A program made the position numbers and the translations under genes. Shown here piece after piece: positions 17,386 to 25,276 of a stretch of 34,614 nucleotides of DNA. Where the stretch lies: the NCBI RefSeq assembly GCF_000787855.1, contig NZ_BBPQ01000006.1, positions 23,332 to 57,945 on the forward strand, in the 5' to 3' direction. The stretch is from Streptacidiphilus anmyonensis (GTDB lineage Bacteria > Actinomycetota > Actinomycetes > Streptomycetales > Streptomycetaceae). The number at the start of each line of letters is the position of its first letter. Position 1 is the first letter of the stretch. The notes beneath the pieces were generated by a model. The model saw only the letters and a list, made by a program, of their open reading frames with translations, was not told the origin of the DNA and did not search any database.

Positions 17386-19782
17386 TCACTCGGTCCGCAG
17401 CGCCGTCGCCGTCCGGGCGCGGGCCGCCCAGACCGCCGGGGCGAGGGCGCCCAGTGCGGCCAGCACCAGGCCGCCGGCCAGCAGGGACAGCAGCAGCGGT
17501 GGGCCGTAGACGTCGAGGTCGACGCCGGGGACCGCGGTGCCCGCCGCGCCCGCCATCGCGGGCAGCACGGTGCGCTGCAGCAGGATGCCGAGGGGAACGC
17601 CCACCAGGCCCGCGGCCAGCCCGGTCAGCGCGACCGAGGCGAGCACCATGCCCACCGTCTGACGCGGCTTCAGGCCGAGGGCCTTCAGCACGCCCAGGTC
17701 GTGGACCCGTTCGCGGGTGTCCAACAGGACGGTGTTGAGCACGCCCAGACCGGCCACCGTCACGAGCATCAGCGTCAGGAGTGTGGCCAGGGTGTCCATG
17801 GAGAGCACGACGATGCTGATCATCGGAGTGTTCGGCATGGCCGTGAGCCCGTGGCGGGACAGCACGCGGTTGACGCTGTCGCTGTAGGCGGCCGCGTCGG
17901 TCCCCTGCCGGAGCTCCACCGCGAACTGCGTTGCGTCCGGCACGACCGGCAGCGCCAGCGGAGTGAGCGAACCCGCGCCCGTCAGCAGCTCGTTGTGCAG
18001 CGACAGCACCTCGCCGACCAGCTTGACCGGCGCGCCGCGGCCGTTCGCGGTCAGCGTCACCGTGTCGCCTACGTGGAGGCCGTACGCGGTGAGGAAGGCC
18101 TCGGGGGCCACGGCTTCGCCGGGGCCGCTGAACCAGCGGCCGGCGACGAGTTGGAGGGCAGCCCAGGAGGAGTCGCCCGAGTAGGCGATGACCTGCGTCT
18201 GCCCGGCGTGTCCGGCCACGCCCGTGCGGGCCGTGGAGATCTCGGTCCAGCTCCGCGTGCCCGGCTGGGCGGCGAGGGCACGGCCGGTCGCGGCCAGGTC
18301 CGCGGCGGTGACCAGGCGGGGCCGGGCACCGCTTCCGGGCGCCGGGAAGGGCATGACCTGCACCGCTCCCGGCATCTCCTGACTCAGCCCCTGCTGCACC
18401 TGGTTCAGGGCTAGAGCGAGCCCGATCCCGAACGTGACGCCGATCGTGCCGAGCACGACGGCCGCCATCGTGGTGGCCGAACGGGCGGGGCGGCCCAGCG
18501 GCAACGCCAGCCCGAGCGTCAGCCAGCGCGGCAGCGGCAGTCGGGAGGCGAGCCCGTGCGCGGAGCGGCCGAAGCGCCCCGCCTGCTCGGTGCGGCCCAC
18601 CGCCAGCGCCTCGACCGTGCGCAGCCGTCCGGCCCGACGCGCGGGCACCAGGGCGGCTCCGGCCACGGCCGCCAGCACACCGAGCGGCACGACCAGGTCC
18701 AGCCAGAACGGGACGCCGAGCGTGACGCTGTGCAGTGCCTTGTCGGCGACGCCCATGACCGGGATCGAGAGCAGGTTCCCGAGCAGCACGCCGGCCGCCG
18801 CGCCCGTCCCGGCCGGGATCAGCGCCTGGCCGAGATAGGCCCGGACGACCTGGGCGGGGGTGAAGCCGAGCGCTTTCAGGATCCCGATCCGGCGGCGGCC
18901 CGCCGTGACCGCGCCGCTGACCACCACGCCGATGACCAGCAGCGACATGCACAGCCCGAGCACCCCGAAGGCGACCAGGAACGGCACGAACGTCCCCGAG
19001 GTGCGGTTCGCCTGCTGCTCCGCGTCCAGGTACGAGGCGGAGCCGACCATCGCCTGGGCGGGCAGGACCGCCGAGACGGCGGCGCGGTCGGTCTCGAGCT
19101 CCGCGCGCGTCCCGGCGTGGGCGAAGCGGTAGAGCATCTGCTGCTGCGGGACGGTTCCCGGCGGCGTCAGCGCCGGGATCTCCTGCGGTGCCACCCATCC
19201 GTCGGCGGTGCCGGTCACGGACGAGGCGAGGCCCACGACGCGCAGCAGCGGACGTCCCGGCAGGTCGGGGAAGACCATGGTGTCGCCGATGTCGAGCGGC
19301 GAGTCGCCGTCCGGCAGCACGATCTGGCCGGGGCCGGTCAGCCAGTGCCCCACGGTGACCCGCAGGTCGTCCAGCGGGCCGTCGATCGGGCGGCCGACCA
19401 CCGTCGTCGTGTCCAGCGGGTCGCCCGCCGGCATGAACCGGTTGCCGGCGCCGACGCGCGGGTGCAGCGTCAGGGCCGGGTAGGGACCGGCGGTCCCGGT
19501 CACGCCCGCGACGTGGGCCGTGGCCGCGAGCTGCTCCGCGCCGACGGCGGACCCGTCGAAGTCCGCGGACAGGTGCGCGCCGTGCTGTGCGGTGAAGGCG
19601 CGCTGGTAGGGGCCCTGCGAGTCGAGCAGCAGCCCGCCCGCGAGGACGGAGGCGGTGACGGCGGTCATCGTCGTGAGTGCCATCACCAGGGTCTGCACGC
19701 GCTTCCGCCCCATGCCCGCGCGGACGACGCGCCCGAGCGGGCTCTGCCGACCGGCGCGTCCGCTGCGCTCCTTCCGGCTCAC
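17386..19782 (-). CDS. FtsX-like ABC transporter permease
   Basis: A 798-residue permease with the two-module FtsX/MacB-type layout. An N-terminal helix (TLVMALTTMTAVTASVLAGG) leads into a large extracytoplasmic domain to about residue 245. The first three-helix FtsX block follows (about 260-380), then a linker and another helix near 430. A second extracytoplasmic domain and a C-terminal FtsX block (from LNTVLLDTRERVHDLGVLKALG) close the protein. Such permeases are mechanotransmitters driving lipoprotein, peptide or lipid handling at the envelope, or resistance to peptide antibiotics, rather than classic import. The GTG start overlaps the stop of the ATPase gene by 4 bp (GTGA), indicating translational coupling. 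The adjacent two-component pair suggests induced expression. Confidence 0.9.
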   Translation of the reverse strand: MSRKERSGRAGRQSPLGRVVRAGMGRKRVQTLVMALTTMTAVTASVLAGGLLLDSQGPYQRAFTAQHGAHLSADFDGSAVGAEQLAATAHVAGVTGTAGPYPALTLHPRVGAGNRFMPAGDPLDTTTVVGRPIDGPLDDLRVTVGHWLTGPGQIVLPDGDSPLDIGDTMVFPDLPGRPLLRVVGLASSVTGTADGWVAPQEIPALTPPGTVPQQQMLYRFAHAGTRAELETDRAAVSAVLPAQAMVGSASYLDAEQQANRTSGTFVPFLVAFGVLGLCMSLLVIGVVVSGAVTAGRRRIGILKALGFTPAQVVRAYLGQALIPAGTGAAAGVLLGNLLSIPVMGVADKALHSVTLGVPFWLDLVVPLGVLAAVAGAALVPARRAGRLRTVEALAVGRTEQAGRFGRSAHGLASRLPLPRWLTLGLALPLGRPARSATTMAAVVLGTIGVTFGIGLALALNQVQQGLSQEMPGAVQVMPFPAPGSGARPRLVTAADLAATGRALAAQPGTRSWTEISTARTGVAGHAGQTQVIAYSGDSSWAALQLVAGRWFSGPGEAVAPEAFLTAYGLHVGDTVTLTANGRGAPVKLVGEVLSLHNELLTGAGSLTPLALPVVPDATQFAVELRQGTDAAAYSDSVNRVLSRHGLTAMPNTPMISIVVLSMDTLATLLTLMLVTVAGLGVLNTVLLDTRERVHDLGVLKALGLKPRQTVGMVLASVALTGLAAGLVGVPLGILLQRTVLPAMAGAAGTAVPGVDLDVYGPPLLLSLLAGGLVLAALGALAPAVWAARARTATALRTE

Positions 19783-20486
19783 CGGGCCACCGCCACCGGC
19801 GAGTTGCGCACGTCCCGGGTCAGCCGCCCGTCGACCAGCTCGATGACGCGGGTGGCGCACTGCGCGGCCAGGCCGGTGTCGTGGGTGACCAGGACCAGCG
19901 TGCGGCCCTCCGCGACCAGGGCGCCGAGCAGTTCGCGCACCTCGGCGGCGGACGCGCTGTCCAGGGCGCCGGTCGGCTCGTCGGCCAGCAGCAGCGGCGG
20001 GTTGTTCATCAGGGCGCGTGCCACCGCGACGCGTTGGCGCTGGCCGCCGGAGAGCGTGCCGGGGTAGTCCCGGGCATGGCGCACGATGCCCAGGCGCGTC
20101 AGCAGACCGTTCGCCCGCTCGCGCGCCTCCGCCTTTGGGACGCCTGCGAGTTGGGCGGGGATCAGCACGTTGTCCTCGACGGTCAGGTCGTCGAGCAGGT
20201 TGAAGAACTGGAAGACCATGCCGATCCGCTCGCGCCGGTAGCCGGCGAGCGCGGCCTCGCCGAGCGCGTGGACGGCGGTCCCGGCCACCCGCACCGTGCC
20301 GCGGCTCGGGCGGTCCAGCCCCGCGATCAGGTTCAGCAGCGTGGACTTGCCGCTTCCGGAGGGCCCCAGCACGGCGAGCGCCTCACCGGCCGCCACCTCC
20401 AGGGAGAGGTCGGCGAGAGCGGGTCGGGCTTCTGACGCGGCGTAGGTCTTGCTGACATCGCGGATCTCGATGATCGGCGCGGACAC
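19779..20486 (-). CDS. ABC transporter ATP-binding protein (LolD/MacB type)
   Basis: A 235-residue cytosolic ATPase that powers the adjoining permease. Walker A GPSGSGKST is at residues 41-49, the Q-loop at FQFFNLL, signature LSGGQRQR, Walker B LLLADEPTGALD and the H-loop THD. The sequence belongs to the group serving FtsX-type permeases. GTG 20486 is preceded by GGAGGA only three bases upstream. A reading extended upstream to 20603 would run over the divergent promoter and has no ribosome-binding site. It is first in a two-gene operon, divergent from the histidine kinase gene. Confidence 0.93.
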   Translation of the reverse strand: MSAPIIEIRDVSKTYAASEARPALADLSLEVAAGEALAVLGPSGSGKSTLLNLIAGLDRPSRGTVRVAGTAVHALGEAALAGYRRERIGMVFQFFNLLDDLTVEDNVLIPAQLAGVPKAEARERANGLLTRLGIVRHARDYPGTLSGGQRQRVAVARALMNNPPLLLADEPTGALDSASAAEVRELLGALVAEGRTLVLVTHDTGLAAQCATRVIELVDGRLTRDVRNSPVAVAR

Positions 20487-20579
20487 GGGTCCTCCGGTAC
20501 GACGGACGGGGAATGACTGACAGCAACCGAAGTTACGAACCGGCAGGTCACGGCCGACATACGGTTGGGCGGTCAAACG

Positions 20580-20601
20580 GGGGTGTATCCAGGTACACCC
20601 C
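20580..20601. promoter_or_regulatory. Inverted repeat between the ABC operon and the two-component operon
   Basis: GGGGTGTA, six bases, TACACCCC: perfect 8-bp arms in the 200-bp divergent region, about 94 bp from the ATPase start and 86 bp from the kinase start. It is not followed by a T-run and both genes point away, so an operator is more likely than a terminator. The adjacent LuxR-type response regulator is the natural candidate binder; this is inference. Confidence 0.55.
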
Positions 20602-20686
20602 ACGTCCGGTGTCCACGCCCAGCGACGCGGGAACCGGTCCGTGGGCAGACTGGGCGTCGATCGTCACCGAACCGTGGAGAGCGACC

Positions 20687-22240
20687 ATGAACCCAGCACC
20701 GGGGGCCGAACGCCACCTCGTCGAACCCTCCGCCGGCCTCCGGCCGGGGGCGCTCCGGTCCGAGCCGGGTGCCGACCCCGTGCCCGCCGCGACGATCGCA
20801 TCGCGGCGCACGCGCACGCTGCTGGCGCCGTTCCGGCTCACCTACCTGCTCGCGCTGACGGCGGGCGGCGTCGCCGCGCTGGCCGGTGGCCCGGTGCTGG
20901 TGGCGCGCCACCTCCTGGCCGGCACGCCCTACGCGCCCAGCGACCACCTCCACCTCTACTTCGGCCTGTTGGTCACGATGGTCCCGTGCCTGGTCTGGGG
21001 TGCGGCGTGGGCCAGCGGCGGCGGTGGACGCGCGGCGGGCGCGGTGCTCACCCTGCCGGGGGTGCTGGCGTGCGCGGCGGCCACCTTCTACCACGGCGAA
21101 ACGCCCGGCGGTGATCACGGGGTCGTGCTGCTGGCTCCGATCCTGGCGCTCGTCGGTGTGTTCGCGGCGCGCTGGGTGGCCTCCGAGCAGCGGCGGCTCG
21201 TCGGACGCTGGTCCGGCACACCCGTCCACACCCCCTACCGCCCGCTGTCCGACGCCGAGCCCGGTCGACGGTGGTCGCGGCCGGGGGCCGCGATCGCGGG
21301 CTGGGTGACCGACCCCGCGCTGTGGCGCGATGTCGCATGGGCCCTGGGCTCCGGCGTGGTCGCGGCGGTCGGCTTGGGCTTCCTGGCCCTCTCCCCGTGG
21401 CTCTTCGACCAGCTGGGCCCCGGCGGGGAGTTCGCCAAACCCGTGGTCCTGTACGGGCTGGCCCTGATGATGTCACCGGCCCTGGTGCTGTGGGGTGCGC
21501 CGGTGGTGCTGAACCTGCACGCCCAGGCCGCACGGGCGTTGATCGGTCCCTCCCGTGAGCGCGAACTCGCGGCCCGGGTACGGCATCTGTCCGAGACGCG
21601 GGCGGAGAGCATCGACCACAGCGCGGCCGAGCTGCGCCGCATCGAACGGGACCTGCACGACGGCGCCCAGGCCCGCCTCGTCGCCCTCGGCATGGCGCTC
21701 AACGCGGCCGAGCAGCTCTTCGAGACCGACCCGACCGCCGCCCGCGCGCTGGTGACGGAGGCCAAGGGCGCGTCCGCGAAGGCGCTGGGCGAGCTGCGCG
21801 ACCTGGTCCGCGGGATCCACCCGCCCGTCCTCGCCGATCGCGGGCTCGTCGACGCGGTGCAGGCACTGGTGCTGGACCTGCCACTGCACGTCCAGGTCAG
21901 CGGTGATCTGGACGCCCGGCCGCCGCAGGCGGTGGAGTCAGCGGCGTACTTCGCCGTCAGCGAGCTGCTGGCCAACACGGTCAAGCACGCCCAGGCACGC
22001 CATGGTTGGATCGAGATCGGCCATACTGACGGGATGCTGCGGATCGTCGTCACCGACGACGGCCACGGCGACGCCGATCCGGCCCGGGGGAGCGGGCTGC
22101 GCGGCATCGAGCGCAGGCTGGCCGCCTTCGACGGCGTCCTCGCCCTCAGCAGCCCGGTCGGCGGACCCACCATCGCGAGTCTGGAGATCCCTTGCGCGTC
22201 GCCATCGCCGAAGACCTCTTCCTCCTCCGCGACGGGCTGA
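20687..22240 (+). CDS. Sensor histidine kinase, NarL-type (HisKA_3)
   Basis: A 517-residue membrane sensor kinase. Residues 45-275 hold about six hydrophobic segments without a large outside loop, so sensing is probably within the membrane or through a partner such as the ABC transporter. The dimerization box has the phospho-acceptor H324 (RIERDLHDGAQARLVALGMA). The ATPase domain has an N-box (ELLANTVKHA) and G-box (DDGHGDADP, then GSGLRGIERRLAAF). ATG 20687 has GGAGA six bases upstream; an in-frame ATG at 20513 is less likely. The last 16 codons overlap the response regulator gene in another frame, giving the Ser/Pro-rich tail that is common in streptomycete pairs of this type. Confidence 0.92.
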   Translation: MNPAPGAERHLVEPSAGLRPGALRSEPGADPVPAATIASRRTRTLLAPFRLTYLLALTAGGVAALAGGPVLVARHLLAGTPYAPSDHLHLYFGLLVTMVPCLVWGAAWASGGGGRAAGAVLTLPGVLACAAATFYHGETPGGDHGVVLLAPILALVGVFAARWVASEQRRLVGRWSGTPVHTPYRPLSDAEPGRRWSRPGAAIAGWVTDPALWRDVAWALGSGVVAAVGLGFLALSPWLFDQLGPGGEFAKPVVLYGLALMMSPALVLWGAPVVLNLHAQAARALIGPSRERELAARVRHLSETRAESIDHSAAELRRIERDLHDGAQARLVALGMALNAAEQLFETDPTAARALVTEAKGASAKALGELRDLVRGIHPPVLADRGLVDAVQALVLDLPLHVQVSGDLDARPPQAVESAAYFAVSELLANTVKHAQARHGWIEIGHTDGMLRIVVTDDGHGDADPARGSGLRGIERRLAAFDGVLALSSPVGGPTIASLEIPCASPSPKTSSSSATG

Positions 22241-22836
22241 CGAGGCTGCTCCAGGCGCACGGCATGGAGGTCACCGCGGCGGTCGAGAGCGGCGAGGAAC
22301 TACTGGAGGCGGTGCGGAAGGACCGGCCCGACGTCGCGGTCGTCGACGTCCGCCTGCCGCCCACCTTCACCGACGAGGGTCTGCGCGCCGCGCTGACCGC
22401 ACGTCAGGAGATGCCGGGCCTGTCGGTGCTGGTGCTCTCCCAGTACGTCGAGCAGCTCTACGCCCGCGAGTTGCTGGCCGACGGGAGCGGAGGCGTCGGC
22501 TACCTGCTCAAGGACCGGGTACTGGACGGGACCCAGTTCGTCGACGCCGTGCGGCGCGTGGCCGCGGGCGGCACCGCGATGGACCCGGAGGTGATCGGGC
22601 GGCTGCTGACGCACAACTCGGCCGCCGGGCCCGTCGCTTCGCTCACCCCGCGCGAGCGCGAGGTCCTCGCGCTGATGGCGGAGGGCCGCTCCAACGCGGC
22701 CATCGCGCAGCAACTGGTCATCACCGAGCGGGCGGTGGCCAAGCACACCGCCTCGATCTTCGTCCGGCTCGACCTGCAGCCCTCCGACGACGACAACCGC
22801 CGGGTGCTGGCGGTGCTGGCCTACCTCAACGGCTGA
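22192..22836 (+). CDS. Response regulator, NarL/LuxR type
   Basis: A 214-residue partner of the kinase. Receiver domain 1-120: acidic pocket E7/D8, phospho-acceptor D52 (VVDVRLPP) and K107 (GYLLKDRV). The LuxR-type helix-turn-helix spans about 150-195 (LTPREREVLALMAEGRSNAA, then VAKHTASIFVRLDL). The TTG start has GGAG five bases upstream, inside the kinase gene, with a 49-bp overlap. That ensures coupled synthesis of the pair. Likely targets are its own promoter region and the divergent ABC operon, through the inverted repeat at 20580-20601. Confidence 0.92.
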   Translation: MRVAIAEDLFLLRDGLTRLLQAHGMEVTAAVESGEELLEAVRKDRPDVAVVDVRLPPTFTDEGLRAALTARQEMPGLSVLVLSQYVEQLYARELLADGSGGVGYLLKDRVLDGTQFVDAVRRVAAGGTAMDPEVIGRLLTHNSAAGPVASLTPREREVLALMAEGRSNAAIAQQLVITERAVAKHTASIFVRLDLQPSDDDNRRVLAVLAYLNG

Positions 22837-22871
22837 GCGGTCGCGGCGGCGCGGCGCGGGGGCGCGGGGCT

Positions 22872-22970
22872 TCAGTCTCCGGCCGGGCGGCTGAGGTGGA
22901 CGCTGCCGAGCTTCGCCGCGCGGGTGGCGGGCCCGTTCACGTACCAGCCGAGCGGGGCGGCCAACTCGGC
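22872..22970 (-). pseudogene. Possible 3' remnant of an unidentified gene
   Basis: On the minus strand about 31 codons read ELAAPLGWYVNGPATRAAKL, continuing GSVHLSRPAGD to a TGA at 22872-22874, with almost every third base G or C. Upstream of about 22970 the wobble pattern decays and no start with a ribosome-binding site is seen. This looks like the last piece of a lost gene. I do not recognise the family. A chance open frame cannot be excluded, since any frame here is GC-rich. Confidence 0.35.
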
Positions 22971-23014
22971 CGGTCGTGTCGCGCGGCTTCCGCTCGTCTC
23001 CCACGGACCGGCCT

Positions 23015-23055
23015 CCCCGTTGACCGCCGGTCAGCACAGCCGCCGGTCAACGGGG
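23015..23055. terminator. Terminator between the response regulator and osmC
   Basis: CCCCGTTGACCG at 23015-23026 pairs perfectly with CGGTCAACGGGG at 23044-23055, with a 17-nt loop. It begins 13 bp beyond the OsmC stop and about 180 bp beyond the response regulator stop; the two genes converge, so it can serve both. It is closest to the OsmC gene. Confidence 0.75.
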
Positions 23056-23068
23056 TTCCTCGGCCCGG

Positions 23069-23497
23069 TCAGGCCTCCGCGATGGTGGAGGTCACCGGCG
23101 TGCCCAGTTCGACGGTCCGGCTGACGGTGCAGAGGCGGTCGTGGGAGGTCTTCACCGCGCGCGGCAGGATCGCGCGGGCGCGGTCCCCGGCCTCGCCCTC
23201 GGGGAAGCTGACGCGAAAGGTGACGGCCAGGTTCGTCATGTGCTGACCGTCCTCGTCGCTGACCTTGTCGCCCTGCACGGAGACGGTGAACTCCACCGGC
23301 TCCGCGTGGCGGCTGGTCGCGATGTCGGCGTCGACCGCGGTGCAGCCGCCGATCGCCGCGAGCAGCAGCTCGACCGGGGTGAACTCGGATTCGCCGGTGG
23401 AGCCGAAGGTGATGCTGCCGCCGCGGACGTTGGTCGCCGTGTAACGGCCCGCGCTGGTGCGCTCGATCCGGACGGAACGCAGGGTGTCGTCGCTCAT
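23069..23497 (-). CDS. OsmC family protein (peroxiredoxin-like)
   Basis: A 142-residue OsmC/Ohr-fold protein. The two reactive cysteines are C52 (AAIGGCTAVDAD) and C123 (HDRLCTVSRTVE), the arrangement used for thiol reduction of organic hydroperoxides. The sequence is closer to general OsmC/YhfA proteins than to Ohr, so peroxide reduction is probable but the exact substrate is unknown. It should act in the cytosol as a dimer. There is no Shine-Dalgarno upstream of the ATG; TAGTGT sits about ten bases before it, consistent with a short leader. It is transcribed leftward after the carbonic anhydrase gene with a 42-bp gap, so it might be a second cistron. Confidence 0.9.
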   Translation of the reverse strand: MSDDTLRSVRIERTSAGRYTATNVRGGSITFGSTGESEFTPVELLLAAIGGCTAVDADIATSRHAEPVEFTVSVQGDKVSDEDGQHMTNLAVTFRVSFPEGEAGDRARAILPRAVKTSHDRLCTVSRTVELGTPVTSTIAEA

Positions 23498-23539
23498 GAC
23501 GACGACACTATGCGATCACCGCCGGTGGGGCGCGGAGGG

Positions 23540-24127
23540 TCAGGGCCTGCCGACCGGACGGACGTCCCGGTGCTGCGCCGCGAGGGCGACGTACCACTCG
23601 GAGTTGAGCTTGAGGTTGGCCCGCTCCTCGTCGGTCAGCTCACGCCGGACCTTCGCCGGGACGCCCGCGACGAGCGAACCCGGGGGCACCTGCATGCCCT
23701 GCGGCACCAGCGCGTTCGCCGCGACCAGTGAGCCGGCGCCGATCGTCGCGCCGTTCAGCACGGTGGCGCCCATGCCGATCAGGCAGCCGTCCTCGACCGT
23801 GCAACCGTGCAGCACGGCGTTGTGCCCGACGGACACCCCCGCCCCGACCCGCACCGGGAAGCCGAAGTCCGCGTGCGCGGAGCAGTTGTCCTGCACGTTG
23901 CTGTCGGGACCGATGCTGATCGCCTCGCAGTCGCCGCGCAGCACCGCGCCGTACCAGACGCTCGCGCCGGGGGCGAGCTTCACGTCGCCCAGCACGGTGG
24001 CGTTGACGGCGACGAAGGCGGTGTCGTTGATCTCGGGCGTGCGCCCGGCGACGGACGCCACCAGCGGGGCGGGACCGGGGACGGGCGAGTGGACGGCGGG
24101 GGACTGCGGGTCGAGCGACTGGGCCAT
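23540..24127 (-). CDS. Gamma-class carbonic anhydrase-like protein
   Basis: A 195-residue left-handed beta-helix protein with hexapeptide repeats (NATVLGDVKLAPGASVWYGA, then GATIGAGSLVAANALVPQG). The metal-binding triad is H85, H102 and H107 (SAHADFG, VGHNAVLHGC), as in gamma-carbonic anhydrases and the YrdA/PaaY group. It probably binds zinc or iron as a trimer; carbonic anhydrase activity is uncertain because many family members lack it. The N-terminal 25 residues are Pro-rich and extra. The ATG has AAGGGAG five bases upstream. The gene is divergent from the VOC gene, about 100 bp away. Confidence 0.9.
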   Translation of the reverse strand: MAQSLDPQSPAVHSPVPGPAPLVASVAGRTPEINDTAFVAVNATVLGDVKLAPGASVWYGAVLRGDCEAISIGPDSNVQDNCSAHADFGFPVRVGAGVSVGHNAVLHGCTVEDGCLIGMGATVLNGATIGAGSLVAANALVPQGMQVPPGSLVAGVPAKVRRELTDEERANLKLNSEWYVALAAQHRDVRPVGRP

Positions 24128-24230
24128 GGGGGCTCCCTTGCGGAGGGTCGGTGCGCGCGGTCGTGCCTGCCTCCGATCCTGCCGGATGTCGTGCGACGGT
24201 TCTCGCCCGGGCCCTGTCTAGCCTGGTGGC

Positions 24231-24668
24231 ATGACTCTTCCCGCCGCGATCAGCGTCGTCACGCTCGGCGTCACCGACCTCGACCGGAGCGTCGCCTTCT
24301 ACCAGGCCCTCGGCTGGCCGCTCTCCTCCGTCTCGCAGCCCGGCACGATCGCTTGGTTCCGCACGGCGGGCGCCACGCTCGGCCTCTTCCCGACCGGGGA
24401 CCTGGCCGCCGACGCGGGCGTCCCCGAGGGCGGTGAGCCGGTCTTCCGCGAGGTCACCCTGGCCGTCAACCTGGGCAGCCCGGAGGAGGTCGACGCGGCG
24501 ATGGCCCTCGCGCTCGGCGCCGGCGCGGATCTGGTGAAGGCCCCCGTGACCGCCGAGTGGGGCGGCTACAGCGGCTACTTCGCCGACCCCGACGGCCACC
24601 TGTGGGAGCTCGTCCACGCACCGGGCTTCGCGCTCACCGGCGACGGGCGCGTCGACATGCCGGCCTGA
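24231..24668 (+). CDS. VOC (glyoxalase/bleomycin resistance) family protein
   Basis: A 145-residue vicinal-oxygen-chelate protein: first module from VVTLGVTDLDRSVAFYQALG, second with GGYSGYFADPDGHLWELVHA, the usual metal-ligand Glu region at the end. It may be a lyase, dioxygenase or binding protein; the substrate cannot be assigned. A weak GGTGG precedes the ATG, and TAGCCT sits about 13 bases upstream, so the leader is short. The SRPBCC gene follows 19 bp after its stop; the two probably form an operon. Confidence 0.85.
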   Translation: MTLPAAISVVTLGVTDLDRSVAFYQALGWPLSSVSQPGTIAWFRTAGATLGLFPTGDLAADAGVPEGGEPVFREVTLAVNLGSPEEVDAAMALALGAGADLVKAPVTAEWGGYSGYFADPDGHLWELVHAPGFALTGDGRVDMPA

Positions 24669-24687
24669 ACCGGTCGAGACTGGCGGC

Positions 24688-25167
24688 ATGGCTCTCCTCG
24701 CCCGCCAGGCCGAGCTCCACCGCTACCGCTTCACCTCCCGCTGGCAGCTCCACGCCGCCTACGAGCACGTCTTCGACGCGCTGGCCGCCCCCCTCGACTA
24801 CCCCCTGTGGTGGCCGCAGATCATCGAGGTGCGCCAACTGACGCCCGAGAGCGGGCGGATGCGCTTCCGCTCGCTGCTCCCGTACGAACTCCACGTCATG
24901 GCCTCCGCCGTACGCAACGACCCCGCGGCGGGCGTCCTGGAGGCGCGCCTGACCGGCGATCTCGAAGGCGTCACCCGCTGGACGGTGACCCGCGCCGGGG
25001 AGGGCCGGACCGCCGCCGTCTTCGACGAGGACGTCGAGGTGCGCAAGCCGCTGATGCGCCGGCTCGCCGTGCCCGGAAGACCGGCATTCCGGGCGAACCA
25101 CGCGTGGATGATGCGCTCCGGACGCCTCGGACTGGCCCGCCACCTGGGCGTCTGCCATTGGTCTTGA
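24688..25167 (+). CDS. SRPBCC family protein (START/Bet v1-like)
   Basis: A 159-residue SRPBCC-fold protein: an N-terminal strand and helix (YRFTSRWQLHAAYEHVFDAL), then the typical WWPQIIEV motif seen in polyketide cyclase/dehydratase-like members, a beta-sheet with ARLTGDLEGVTRWTVT, and a C-terminal helix around the sequence FRANHAWMM. These proteins bind hydrophobic small molecules in a cavity; the ligand is unknown and there is no polyketide cluster here. It follows the VOC gene. Its stop codon (25165-25167) lies inside the palindrome that serves as probable operator of the next gene. Confidence 0.82.
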   Translation: MALLARQAELHRYRFTSRWQLHAAYEHVFDALAAPLDYPLWWPQIIEVRQLTPESGRMRFRSLLPYELHVMASAVRNDPAAGVLEARLTGDLEGVTRWTVTRAGEGRTAAVFDEDVEVRKPLMRRLAVPGRPAFRANHAWMMRSGRLGLARHLGVCHWS

Positions 25168-25173
25168 CCAATG
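25156..25173. promoter_or_regulatory. DasR-box-like palindrome, probable GntR autoregulatory operator
   Basis: CATTGGTCTTGACCAATG: perfect 8-bp arms with a TT centre. It matches the DasR responsive element (ACTGGTCTAGACCAGT, from established work on HutC-type GntR regulators) at 13 of 16 positions. It overlaps the -35 of the promoter facing the HutC-type gntR gene, the classic place for repression, and it covers the stop codon of the SRPBCC gene. Confidence 0.7.
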
Positions 25174-25192
25174 CCCCGGCTGCCCCTATGGT
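25164..25192 (+). promoter_or_regulatory. Promoter of the gntR gene
   Basis: TTGACC at 25164-25169 and TATGGT at 25187-25192 are separated by 17 bp: a near-consensus vegetative (HrdB-type) promoter, one of the clearest in the window. Transcription should begin near 25199, leaving a leader of about 78 nt. The -35 lies within the GGTC/GACC palindrome. Confidence 0.7.
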
Positions 25193-25196
25193 CGCC

Positions 25197-25257
25197 TTAA
25201 AGAAACGTCCTTTAATAAATAAGGGATCGTAATCACGCCCCCCGCCAGCAGGGGGCG
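25197..25257 (+). promoter_or_regulatory. AT-rich, foldable leader of gntR
   Basis: The leader contains TTAAAG / CTTTAA arms (25197-25202, 25210-25215) with a 7-nt spacer, an AT-rich stretch (TTTAATAAATAAG at 25211-25223) rare in this genome, and a hairpin CGCCCCC / GGGGGCG (25236-25242, 25251-25257) with an 8-nt loop just before the GGAGG. The first element could be a second operator and the last could influence translation; neither is proven. Confidence 0.4.
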
Positions 25258-25276
25258 CACACAGCCGGAGGCCAGG

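Noticed and set aside
15980-19198. 1072-codon minus-strand open frame spanning the XRE, SGNH and permease genes
   Set aside because: Low-complexity Arg/Pro/Gly translation in a non-coding frame; the real genes have clear motifs in other frames.
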